DNA of 64,000 nt from Massilia eburnea. Its GTDB lineage: Bacteria; Pseudomonadota; Gammaproteobacteria; Burkholderiales; Burkholderiaceae_D. Shown one piece after another: positions 52,225 through 60,120 of the stretch. The notes below the pieces were generated by a model. That model saw only the letters and a program-made list of their open reading frames with translations, did no database searches and was not told the origin of the DNA. The translations under genes and the position numbers were made by a program. The stretch's first letter is position 1. Each line of letters begins with the position of its first letter. The DNA is taken from NCBI RefSeq assembly GCF_009720745.1, contig NZ_WNKX01000003.1:124001-188000 (forward strand), given 5' to 3'.

Positions 52225-54206
52225 GATTTGCCTGCAGCGGCGGCAACACGCTGCGCAGTGGCCGGCAGCAGCTCCACCTGGACTGCGGCGCCAGGCTTGA
52301 GATCTTTAGGCGGGGCATCGAACTGCAATTCAATATCGCGCACGACAGTCGATTGCGCCGCGGATTTGCCATGAAAGGCGCGGCCAAGCGCAATGACCCG
52401 GGCCGGCAATGCCTGGCGCGCGCCGGAAACGGTGACGCGCGCGGTCTGGCCGACATGCAGCCCCGCCGCCTGTGCCTCAGGCACCTTGGCATTGACGCAC
52501 AGCTGGTCCGGATCGGCCAGCGTGGCGACGGAAAGCCCCATCCAGACTTGCGTGCCAATATTGAACTTCTCGCCGTTGAAATTGGTCCGGTACAGCATCA
52601 GTCCCCGGCGTGGTGCGAGCACCGTCAACGCAGCCTGGCCTTTGACAAGCACGGCGATCTGGGCCCGCCATTGCGCCAATTCCGATTCAAGGTCGGAACG
52701 TTCGGCCTGGCGGGCGCGCCGCTGCGCCTCGTACTGGGACTTGGCCAGCCTTGACAACGCAGTCTTCTCCGCACGCTCGATCACCAGTTTGTCGTAGTCG
52801 ACACGGCGTATCAGCTCCTTCGGCTGGCTGGCCTTGCGCTCGGCCTTCTCGGCATTGCTCTGTGCTTCGGCCTGCGCCAGCAGTCCGGCGCGATCCGCTT
52901 CCGCCTGGTCAAGCTTCAGCTTCTCCAGCGCGCTTTCACGCTCTCTCAGGCTACCTTGTTTGGCGACCAGCTGGTTCGCCACTTCGCTCGATTCGAATAC
53001 GGCAATCGGCTGCCCGGCGTCCACCATCATCCCCTCAGGCGCCAGGCGCGCCAGTTTGTACTGCCAGACGAAGGGGATGGTCGGCGGCGCCACCGGCATC
53101 GTCAGGCGCGATGCGATTTCACCTTCCACCGACAAGGCAGCGGCGGATTCGCGGGCAATCGCCGCCGGCTGCGCCAACACGGCGGGAGTCTGCACCAGGG
53201 GTTCGGCCAGCACGCTCATGCCGGCTACCAGCGGCAGGCCATGATTTTCCGGCAGCGCGATCTTGACCCGGAAATAGCGCCCAAGACCCCACTGGGTACG
53301 CGTTTGCGGTGCACCGCTGATAGCGGCGACCTTGCCAACCAGCGCGGCGCCGGGCAGCGCATCGAAGTGCAGGCTGACCTGCTGGCCTTCCTGCAAATAG
53401 GGACGGTCCGCTTCCAGCACCCAGGCCGTAACGCCCATCTGCCCATCGCCCATCACGACACCGGCTTCATTGCCGGGCCATGCCGTGGAGCCTTCATCCA
53501 GGCGATCGCCGCGCCAGGGACTGTAGCCATGCACCACCACCCCATCGCGTTCGGCGCGCACCTCGGACTGTGCTTGCTGGGCGATCTGGTATGCCAGGTT
53601 GATTTGCGACTTCTTCACTTCGAGTTCGCCGTCTTCCTTGCGGCGGAGCACGGCCTGGCGCGCATTCTGCAGTCCTTCCTGCTTGATGGCGAGATCGCGC
53701 GTAGCACGGTCCAGCTCCGCCTGGTAACTGTCGAACTTCAAGCCGCCCACCTGCTCTTTGGGCAGCTTGGCGTCGATCCTTGCCTTGTCCAAGGCGGCCT
53801 TTGCGCTCACCAGCGCCTTTTCGGCTTCGATCGCCGTCACCTCGAGGCTCGCGGCGTCCTTTTCGGCGCGCGCACGAGCGCGTTCCAGTTCGCTCTTCAG
53901 ATTGTCAAGATTCGCCATGCCGTTGGCTTCGATCCGCAATACAACTTCGCCGGCCTTGACCTGGCTGCCTTCGGCCACGAAATTGCGCAGGACGATGGGG
54001 GAACTGTTCGACGGCGGCACAAACACCCTTTGCGAATCCAGCGCTTCCACCTCACCGGTCAGCAGCACAGGCCGCACGTCATCCTTGGACACCACCGGCG
54101 CAGCTGGCGCCGGCGCGGCCGGCGAATGGGGCCGATTGACGCCGGCAGCGACCGCCGCGGCCAGGGCGGCCGCAACACACACCACGGCAAGATACCGGCG
54201 CTTCAT
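52221..54206 (-). CDS. Tandem-fused membrane-fusion adaptor (double HlyD-like)
   Basis: 661 residues, about twice the usual adaptor length. A membrane anchor (about 5-22) is followed by one adaptor unit (about 45-340: GEVEALDSQRVFVPPSNS, VKAGEVVLRIEANG, coiled coil, VRAERDGVVVHGYSPWRGDRLDEG, beta-barrel RPYLQEGQQVSLHFDALPG). A second unit follows (about 350-650: GEIASRLTMPVAPPTIPF, VDAGQPIAVFESSEV, coiled coil, LTVLAPRRGLMLYRTNFNGEKFNIG, barrel GLHVGQTARVTVSG). Each half has its own hairpin. The start overlaps the ATPase stop as ATGA. A covalently fused dimer within a hexameric adaptor ring is the likely meaning. Confidence 0.85.
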   Translation of the reverse strand: MKRRYLAVVCVAAALAAAVAAGVNRPHSPAAPAPAAPVVSKDDVRPVLLTGEVEALDSQRVFVPPSNSSPIVLRNFVAEGSQVKAGEVVLRIEANGMANLDNLKSELERARARAEKDAASLEVTAIEAEKALVSAKAALDKARIDAKLPKEQVGGLKFDSYQAELDRATRDLAIKQEGLQNARQAVLRRKEDGELEVKKSQINLAYQIAQQAQSEVRAERDGVVVHGYSPWRGDRLDEGSTAWPGNEAGVVMGDGQMGVTAWVLEADRPYLQEGQQVSLHFDALPGAALVGKVAAISGAPQTRTQWGLGRYFRVKIALPENHGLPLVAGMSVLAEPLVQTPAVLAQPAAIARESAAALSVEGEIASRLTMPVAPPTIPFVWQYKLARLAPEGMMVDAGQPIAVFESSEVANQLVAKQGSLRERESALEKLKLDQAEADRAGLLAQAEAQSNAEKAERKASQPKELIRRVDYDKLVIERAEKTALSRLAKSQYEAQRRARQAERSDLESELAQWRAQIAVLVKGQAALTVLAPRRGLMLYRTNFNGEKFNIGTQVWMGLSVATLADPDQLCVNAKVPEAQAAGLHVGQTARVTVSGARQALPARVIALGRAFHGKSAAQSTVVRDIELQFDAPPKDLKPGAAVQVELLPATAQRVAAAAGKS

Positions 54207-54874
54207 GCCTGGCCGGCGTCAATGCGGCCGTCGCGCAGGTGGATGGTGCGCTGCGCGGCGGCAGCAATGTCCGGGTCGTGGGTGACCAGGACCAGCGTCT
54301 GGCCGCCTGCATGCAATTCGCGCAGCAGCGCCATCACCTCGGCCGCGCTGCTGGAGTCCAGGTTGCCGGTCGGCTCATCCGCCAGCAGCAGGGCCGGCTG
54401 GTTCAGCAAGGCGCGCGCAATAGCGGCACGTTGCAGCTGCCCGCCGGAGAGTTGCCCCGGCAAATGATGGAGCCTCTGCCCCAGTCCGATACGTTGCAGC
54501 AGCTGCGTGGCGCGCTGCGCCGCCTGCGGATCCGCGCTGCGGGCGTAGCGCTGCGGCAGCAATACATTTTCGAGGACGCTGAGCCTCGGCAGAAGGTGAA
54601 AAGACTGGAACACGAAGCCGATGCGGCGATTGCGGACGTCGGAAGCTGCATCATCGTCGAGCGCGCTGATTTCATCCTGCGCCAGGCGATAGCGGCCGCT
54701 GTCGGGGCGATCCAGGCCGCCCAGGACATTGAGCAGGGTCGATTTTCCCGAGCCGGAGGGCCCCATCACCGCGACGAACTCGCCCTGTGCGATATGGAGA
54801 TCGATGCCGTCGAGCGCGCGGATATCGCTGCCGCCCTGGCGATAAGTCTTGCGGATGTCGCTGAGTTCAATCAT
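54203..54874 (-). CDS. ABC transporter ATPase (LolD/MacB-type)
   Basis: 223 residues. Walker A GPSGSGKST (38-46), Q-loop FVFQSFHLLPRLSVLENV, signature LSGGQLQRAAIARAL, Walker B LLLADEPTGNLD and the switch His in LVTHD. The pattern fits the LolD/MacB/FtsE group that partners with MacB-like permeases, here the one at 49766. It is the first gene of the exporter operon; all four genes are linked by four-base ATGA overlaps. The ATG at 54874 has no ribosome site but stands exactly at the predicted transcription start of a strong promoter. Confidence 0.92.
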   Translation of the reverse strand: MIELSDIRKTYRQGGSDIRALDGIDLHIAQGEFVAVMGPSGSGKSTLLNVLGGLDRPDSGRYRLAQDEISALDDDAASDVRNRRIGFVFQSFHLLPRLSVLENVLLPQRYARSADPQAAQRATQLLQRIGLGQRLHHLPGQLSGGQLQRAAIARALLNQPALLLADEPTGNLDSSSAAEVMALLRELHAGGQTLVLVTHDPDIAAAAQRTIHLRDGRIDAGQA

Positions 54875-54881
54875 GCGCGGG

Positions 54882-54910
54882 AGTATCCACGCGGCATATC
54901 TATTTGTCAA
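54882..54910 (-). promoter_or_regulatory. Strong sigma-70 promoter giving a leaderless exporter mRNA
   Basis: On the minus strand TTGACA (54910-54905) is a perfect -35; after 17 bases GATACT (54887-54882) is the -10, and the start codon follows seven bases later at 54874. The region upstream is strongly AT-rich, like an UP element. No Shine-Dalgarno is present. Confidence 0.72.
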
Positions 54911-54944
54911 TTATAAAAAATATCATTCCCCCTCATCATTTTCA

Positions 54945-54972
54945 GGCAGGACGCGGTTCCCCGTGCCCTGCC
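54945..54972 (-). terminator. Terminator-like hairpin after the second TonB receptor
   Basis: Arms GGCAGG..CGG and CCG..CCTGCC match in ten of twelve positions around a four-base loop, seven bases after the TonB-receptor stop on the minus strand. The T-run is missing, so termination may be partial. Confidence 0.45.
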
Positions 54973-54979
54973 CGCACCG

Positions 54980-57448
54980 TCAGAACCTGAAGCTCGCGCG
55001 TGCGTAGTAATAGCCTCCATTGATGCCAAATGGCGAGAACGATGGATAAATCGTGACCGCCGTGTTATCGAGATTAGCCCGGTAAACCGCCAACAGGGCC
55101 GGGTTCACCTGGTCCGGGTAACGGTTGAAGATATTGTTGCCGCCCACGGTCAGGGTCCAAGCCTTGTCCAGCTTGTAGCTGACCTCGAGGTCGGTGGTCG
55201 CGGCGGCGCCAATCTCGTTCTTGAACCATTCCGCGCCGTCCGGGCTGGCCCACTCATGCGATTTGCCATACAGCGATTCACGCAGGTTGACTGTCCAGGC
55301 GCCACTTTTCCACAGCGCCCCCAGGTTGATGCGGGTCTTGGGCGACGCCGCTTCCAGGTGGGAGATGGCCTGCATGTCCAGCAGCGTCTGCGGCTGCAGT
55401 TCCACCGGCGCCTGGTTGATCTTGGTCACGCGCACCTGGTTCCAGTTGGCGGCCACCGACCAGTCGACACGGCCGTATTCGCCGTAGTTGCTGTTCAAGG
55501 TGGTCACGAATTCCATGCCGCGGCTGCGCGTATTGACGGCGTTGGAGAAGATGTTGATACCAGTCTGCACCACCGTCGGGTCCAGCACATTGCCATTGGC
55601 CTGGATCGCCGCCACCACCGCCGGCGAATTGTCGGCGCCGCCGGAGCCATACAGTGCGCCGGAACCCACGATCCGGTCGCGGATCTTGATCTGGTAAGCG
55701 TCCAGCGTGATCGCCAGGTTGCTGGCGGGGTTCAGCACCATGCCGAGGCTCAGGTTGGTGGACGCCTCGGGCTTCAGGCCATCGACCCCGACCAGCCTGG
55801 CCCCCGCCGAATTCGGCGCCAGCTGCACAAAGGCGCTGCGCGGGCTGACATTGGTGGCCGAATAGTATTCCTCGGCCAGCGTCGGCGCGCGGAAGCCGTT
55901 GGAATAGGTGCCGCGTAATGCAAACATCGGGTTGAAGTCGTAGCGGCTGGTCAGCTTGCCCACCTTGGCGTTGCCAAAATCGCTGAAATGCTCGAAGCGT
56001 CCCGCCAGGTCGACCGTCCAGTCGGCAAGCGGCTTGGCGATGGCGTTCAGGTAAATCGCCGAGTTGTTGCGCGAATACTTGCCGGCGTCGGTCAGCGAGA
56101 AGCCCGGGTAGGATTGCGAACCTTCCTTGTAGCGCGAAGCGGCATCGCCGGCTTCGATCTGGTACCGGTCCTGGCGCTGCTCGAGGCCCAGCGCAAACGT
56201 CAGCGGCGCAGCCAGGCCGATCTCGAAGTCGCGGCTCAGGTCCAGGTTATTGGTCCATTGGCTCGCGATAAAGGTACCGGCATGGAACACCGTCGGCGTG
56301 AAGCCGGTATCGTTGTACAGCGACACATTGCCCGAATCTTCTACACCGATGCGCGCCTTGTCGCGCCCATACGTGCTGCTGAAGTCCCAGGACCAGGCGT
56401 CGATCTTGCCCTTGGCGCCGGCGGTAAAAGCGAAGTCTTCGTCGCGCATGGTTTCCTTCGGGCTGAAACCGAGCGGATAGACCGCTGGCAACTTGTTCGG
56501 CATACGGTAGTTTTCGAAAGCACGCGCGTTCTTGCGGCCCACCGTGGTGAAGGCATACAGCTCGGCGCCGCCGCCAAGGTCGTAGCCCGCATTGGCGCCG
56601 AAGGTGTACAGGTGGTACTGCGCATCGCCGGAAATCCGGTTCAGGTTCGGGTAGCCAGGCGCCTGCAGCAGCGGCATGTTTTTCAGGTTGGTGGGATCGG
56701 ATACGCGCGGGTCGATGCCGCCACGGTTGGTGAAGTTGTGGTATTTGCCTTCTGCAGTGATGCTGAGGTAGCCCTGCTCGCCCAGTTTGAAGCCGGCATT
56801 GGCGGCCGCATCCGGCGTCTGGCCGCCGCCGTCGGTATAGCCGCCATAGCTGGCATTGCCGCTGACGCCCTGGTTGTTCGATTTCAGGATGATGTTGATC
56901 ACGCCCGCAATCGCATCGGTGCCATACTGCGCGGCGGCGCCGTCCGTCAACACCTCGATGTGGTCGATCATCGCCACCGGGATGTAGCTGAGGTCGGCCG
57001 CCGCGCTACCCTGGTAAGGCCCGCCCAGCACGGCCAGGTTGGAGGTGCCGTGGCGGCGCTTGCCGTTCACCAGCACCAGCGTGTTATTGGGGCTCAGGCC
57101 GCGCAAGCGTGCCGACAGCGTGAGGTTCGCGGTGTCGCCGCCGAAGGCTTGCGCCGTGAAGGAAGGCAGGTTTTGCACCAGCGCCTGGATCAGGTCTGGC
57201 TGGCCGGTGCGCTGCAGCGTGCCCGCATCCAGCACCTGCACCGGCGAAGCGCTGTTCTCCACCTTCAATCCATTGGCCCTGGTGCCGGTCACGATCACGG
57301 CCCCCGCCAGCACGGCGTTGGACGCCCCGGCCGCCGCTTCGCTATCGGCCGGTGTCTCGGCTGGATCGCCAGGATTGGCCAGGCCCATGCCCGCATGCAG
57401 CAGCATGATCGCTGCCGCGCAAGTCTTCAATTTGCCCTTCTTATGCAT
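54980..57448 (-). CDS. TonB-dependent outer-membrane receptor of the amine-oxidase operon
   Basis: 822 residues. Signal peptide MHKKGKLKTCAAAIMLLHAGMGLANPG; plug domain with VIVTGTRANGLKVENSASPVQVLDAGTLQRTGQPDLIQALVQNLPSF, NTLVLVNGKRRHGTSNLA and ADLSYIPVAMIDHIEVLTDGAAAQYGTDAIAGVINIIL, and a barrel ending GGYYYARASFRF. AAGGA seven bases before 57448 fixes the start. It lies 38 bases after the RidA gene and is last in the operon. It is unlike the carbohydrate receptor at 8287 (different plug, shorter), so I infer that it imports the amine or amino-acid-like substrate oxidised by the enzymes made with it. Confidence 0.85.
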   Translation of the reverse strand: MHKKGKLKTCAAAIMLLHAGMGLANPGDPAETPADSEAAAGASNAVLAGAVIVTGTRANGLKVENSASPVQVLDAGTLQRTGQPDLIQALVQNLPSFTAQAFGGDTANLTLSARLRGLSPNNTLVLVNGKRRHGTSNLAVLGGPYQGSAAADLSYIPVAMIDHIEVLTDGAAAQYGTDAIAGVINIILKSNNQGVSGNASYGGYTDGGGQTPDAAANAGFKLGEQGYLSITAEGKYHNFTNRGGIDPRVSDPTNLKNMPLLQAPGYPNLNRISGDAQYHLYTFGANAGYDLGGGAELYAFTTVGRKNARAFENYRMPNKLPAVYPLGFSPKETMRDEDFAFTAGAKGKIDAWSWDFSSTYGRDKARIGVEDSGNVSLYNDTGFTPTVFHAGTFIASQWTNNLDLSRDFEIGLAAPLTFALGLEQRQDRYQIEAGDAASRYKEGSQSYPGFSLTDAGKYSRNNSAIYLNAIAKPLADWTVDLAGRFEHFSDFGNAKVGKLTSRYDFNPMFALRGTYSNGFRAPTLAEEYYSATNVSPRSAFVQLAPNSAGARLVGVDGLKPEASTNLSLGMVLNPASNLAITLDAYQIKIRDRIVGSGALYGSGGADNSPAVVAAIQANGNVLDPTVVQTGINIFSNAVNTRSRGMEFVTTLNSNYGEYGRVDWSVAANWNQVRVTKINQAPVELQPQTLLDMQAISHLEAASPKTRINLGALWKSGAWTVNLRESLYGKSHEWASPDGAEWFKNEIGAAATTDLEVSYKLDKAWTLTVGGNNIFNRYPDQVNPALLAVYRANLDNTAVTIYPSFSPFGINGGYYYARASFRF

Positions 57449-57486
57449 CGTGTGTCCTTTTATGATGAGGAATGGGAGGTGCAGCA

Positions 57487-57978
57487 TCACTTCTTTGCCG
57501 CCACAACTTCGATTTCAACCAGCCAGCCGGGCACGTTCAGCGCAGCCACCTGCACCACTGCCCGCGCCGGCAGGTTGGCTTGTGCGCCCCCGAAGAACTG
57601 GGTGTAGGACTCCATGAAGCCCTTGATGTCGGCGCGGCCGCCCTTGGCCGGATCGCCGACCAGGAACACCTGCATCTTCACCACATCGCCCATGGATAAA
57701 CCCATGCCCTTCAGGATCTCCTCAATCTTCTTCAGTACGCCCATGGTCTGGGTCTTGGTATCACCGTAGGCGGCCAGCGAATCGGCTGCGGCATTCTTGT
57801 CGATCACCGGCGGCACCTGGCCGCTGATGAAATGGATGGTGGCGTTCGGCGGCAAGGTGACTGCCTGCGCGATGGGAAAATCGGAGTTCGGAATCTTGTG
57901 GCGGATGATGTCCTGCGCATGCGCCATGCCGGAACCTGCGGCCAGCAGCGCTGCGCCGATAATCGCTTTTGCTTGCAT
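57487..57978 (-). CDS. Exported RidA/YjgF-family protein
   Basis: 163 residues: a clear signal peptide (MQAKAIIGAALLAAGSGMAHAQ), then a complete RidA domain with AQAVTLPPNATIHFISGQVPP, QTMGVLKKIEEILKGMGLSMGDVVKMQVFLV and LPARAVVQVAALNVPGWLVEIEVVA. Arg139 in PARAVVQV matches the arginine that binds the carboxylate of imine/enamine intermediates in RidA. Most RidA proteins are cytosolic; this one is sent to the periplasm together with an amine oxidase. It should hydrolyse the imine product that enzyme releases. Nine bases separate it from the cytochrome gene. Confidence 0.88.
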   Translation of the reverse strand: MQAKAIIGAALLAAGSGMAHAQDIIRHKIPNSDFPIAQAVTLPPNATIHFISGQVPPVIDKNAAADSLAAYGDTKTQTMGVLKKIEEILKGMGLSMGDVVKMQVFLVGDPAKGGRADIKGFMESYTQFFGGAQANLPARAVVQVAALNVPGWLVEIEVVAAKK

Positions 57979-57987
57979 ACGTTTTCC

Positions 57988-58374
57988 TCAGTGTTTGTTG
58001 GACATCTGGCCGGCAGCGAAGGCCGGCACTTTCAGCGTTTCGCGCAATGCCTCCACCTCCTGCGCATTGAGCGGAGCCGCCTGGTTGCCCCAGGCGCTGC
58101 GCACAAAACTCAGGACTTCGGCAATGTCGGCATCGGACAATGTCGGGCTGAAGTCGGGCATGCCGCCGCGCCCCTTCAGCAGTACGGCAGCCACCTGGCT
58201 CGCCTCGCCCTGCACGAAGCCGTTGCCCGCCAGCGCAGGAAAAGCGCCGGGTATGCCCTTGCCCGTCGCCTGGTGGCAGGCAGCGCAATTCCTGGCAAAG
58301 AGCGCCTTGCCGTCGGCGTGGGCTGCCCCGTGCGCGATCAGCAGCAGCGCAAGGAAAATGATCCGCATACTCAT
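57988..58374 (-). CDS. Periplasmic class-I c-type cytochrome
   Basis: 128 residues with signal peptide (to about 20). Haem-binding C30-A-A-C33-H34, and a distal Met72 in GRGGMPDF; the C-terminal helix has DADIAEVLSFVRSAWGN. A single-haem electron carrier of the kind paired with periplasmic dehydrogenases. It overlaps the amine-oxidase stop as ATGA, so it is made in step with it and is the probable electron acceptor of its flavin. Confidence 0.92.
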   Translation of the reverse strand: MSMRIIFLALLLIAHGAAHADGKALFARNCAACHQATGKGIPGAFPALAGNGFVQGEASQVAAVLLKGRGGMPDFSPTLSDADIAEVLSFVRSAWGNQAAPLNAQEVEALRETLKVPAFAAGQMSNKH

Positions 58375-59945
58375 GCCATGGCCCTTTCATGAATGCGTTC
58401 CAGTTGCTGCCATGCCGACTCGATGGCGCCTGCCTGCCAGCCGCCCAGATAGCTGAGATGCTCGCCGGCCAGCAGTACCCGGCCCTCGCCTTTCAACAGC
58501 AGCGGATACACGCTCTGGCGCTTTTCCTCGCTCCAGTCGGCCCAGCCACCCAGGTTGTATTGCACGCGGTGCCAGGCCACGGAGAAGGCGCTTTCAAAGG
58601 AATCGCGGTAAGCCGGGAAGATCTTTTCGCCGGCCCTCAGCGCGAATTCGGCCCGTTCCGAAGGCGTCATGGCGCTTACTTCGATGGCCGAAGTCTGGTA
58701 GTTGTAATAGCCCAGCAGCACCCCCTTCTTCCTTTGCCAGTTCGAAGACGGCAGCGAAATGGTGTTGATGCCCTCCATGTCGGTCAGCACGTGGCCACCG
58801 TAGATCTGGTCGTCCTCTTCCCAGAAGCGGCGCTTCATCTGCAGCCCGATCTTGCCGACCGGCGCATAGGCAACCGCGGCAATCGCCTGCTTGAACTGGT
58901 CGGAGAAGTCGCTTTCCACATGGCGCAAGACCGACAGCGGCATGGTGCAAAGGCAGTAGTCGGCGGACACGGTGCGCAGCTTGCCGCTGGCGGTATCCTT
59001 ATAGGTCACCACCACCTCGCGCTCGCCGTGGCGGATCGATTGCACCTCGGCCTTGTAACGGATATGGCGCCCGACCTGATTCTCGAAGGCCTTGGCGATC
59101 GCATCCATCCCGCCTACCGGCTGGAACATGGTGTTCTGCATCGGGAAGTCCTGCACCGCGCTATAGACGTTGCCGATGCGCGAAGCGAGCAACTCCTTGA
59201 AGCCGAGCGGGTCTGACATCTGGCCCGGGTTCATGCCCGCTCCCGGATTGATGGCGTAACCGCGCCCGCTGCGTCCCTTGTAACGCAGGTCGGCCTGGTC
59301 CAGTTGCCCCTCGTGTGCCAGGTAATCGAGCAGCGCACGCTTGTCTTCGGCGCCCAGTTCCTGGTCCAACATATTGCCTTTGACCGCCTTGGCCAGCAAT
59401 TCGGCGACGTGGCCGCGCATATCGGCCTTCACCGCGGCCGGCCGCAGGCGCTGCCGCGCCAAGGGGCCGCCGCTCTCGAGGTAGACGAATGAGTAGTCAT
59501 TATCATTGACCATCACTTCCAGCGGCACGTCGAACCGGCGCGTGTAATACAGCGTGGACTGATGATGCAACGGAATGCGCCACGGGCCGTGATTGATATA
59601 GTGGCCTTCATCGAAGGTGCAGGCCTGCTTGTCACCGCCAAGCTCCGTCAGTGAGAAGCCCTTGCGCGCCGTCTGGCAACGTCCGCCGGCAAAGTCGCGC
59701 GCCTCAAGCACCTGCACCGCGTAGCCTAGCTTGCCCAGTTCATAGGCTGCCGTCATGCCGGCCAAGCCGGCGCCCAGGATGACCACCCGCTTGCCTTTTC
59801 CGCTGCCATTCAGGACGGGCGGTGCGTTGACCCTGGATGCGATGCCGATGCCCCAGGCATTCATCGTGTTCAGCAAGAGCCCTGTGCCACCTACTGCTGC
59901 AGCACGGTACAGGAACTGCCTGCGCGTTATTGAGCGTTCTTCCAT
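58371..59945 (-). CDS. Tat-exported flavin amine oxidase/dehydrogenase
   Basis: 524 residues. SITRRQFLYRAAAVGG is a twin-arginine signal. FAD-binding RVVILGAGLAGMTAAYELGKLGYAVQVLEARDFAGGRC (53-90), a substrate domain with PVGGMDAIAKAFENQVG, and the C-terminal FAD motif LLAGEHLSYLGGWQAGAIESAW of the monoamine-oxidase family. KIGLQMKRRFW carries the Lys that in this family bridges flavin N5. GAGGTGAACG precedes the ATG. First gene of an operon with cytochrome, RidA and TonB receptor. The cytochrome makes it more likely a dehydrogenase passing electrons to the respiratory chain than an oxygen-using oxidase, as in NicA2. Substrate unknown. Confidence 0.88.
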   Translation of the reverse strand: MEERSITRRQFLYRAAAVGGTGLLLNTMNAWGIGIASRVNAPPVLNGSGKGKRVVILGAGLAGMTAAYELGKLGYAVQVLEARDFAGGRCQTARKGFSLTELGGDKQACTFDEGHYINHGPWRIPLHHQSTLYYTRRFDVPLEVMVNDNDYSFVYLESGGPLARQRLRPAAVKADMRGHVAELLAKAVKGNMLDQELGAEDKRALLDYLAHEGQLDQADLRYKGRSGRGYAINPGAGMNPGQMSDPLGFKELLASRIGNVYSAVQDFPMQNTMFQPVGGMDAIAKAFENQVGRHIRYKAEVQSIRHGEREVVVTYKDTASGKLRTVSADYCLCTMPLSVLRHVESDFSDQFKQAIAAVAYAPVGKIGLQMKRRFWEEDDQIYGGHVLTDMEGINTISLPSSNWQRKKGVLLGYYNYQTSAIEVSAMTPSERAEFALRAGEKIFPAYRDSFESAFSVAWHRVQYNLGGWADWSEEKRQSVYPLLLKGEGRVLLAGEHLSYLGGWQAGAIESAWQQLERIHERAMA

Positions 59946-59979
59946 CGTTCACCTCGTCTGCCATGAATGCAGGTAATCA

Positions 59980-59995
59980 AGCAACCGGCATGCCA
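59980..59995 (-). promoter_or_regulatory. Candidate sigma-54 promoter of the amine-oxidase operon
   Basis: On the minus strand TGGCATGCCGGTTGCT matches the -24/-12 consensus TGGCACG-N4-TTGCW at all but one base, with the GG and GC exactly ten bases apart. Transcription would start near 59970, leaving a leader of about 25 bases with a good ribosome site. No enhancer-binding protein gene is in the window. Confidence 0.6.
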
Positions 59996-60047
59996 AAACG
60001 TGCGGCGAAAGGACTCTATTCGGCCTCGAAAATAAAGTCTGCAAAAG

Positions 60048-60080
60048 AAAAGCGCGCCTTCCGTTGCAAGGCGCGCTTTT
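60048..60080. terminator. Bidirectional Rho-independent terminator
   Basis: AAAAGCGCGCCTT and AAGGCGCGCTTTT are perfect 13-base complements around a seven-base loop, giving T-runs on both strands. It lies 41 bases beyond the stop of the transposase remnant and isolates the amine-oxidase operon. Confidence 0.85.
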
Positions 60081-60120
60081 ATACCGGCTGCGACAATACT
60101 TTGTTTTTCGCTAAAGATTC

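Noticed and set aside
55988..57607. Open frame of 539 codons antisense to the second TonB receptor
   Set aside because: The receptor plug and barrel motifs on the minus strand are unambiguous; this frame only reflects GC bias.
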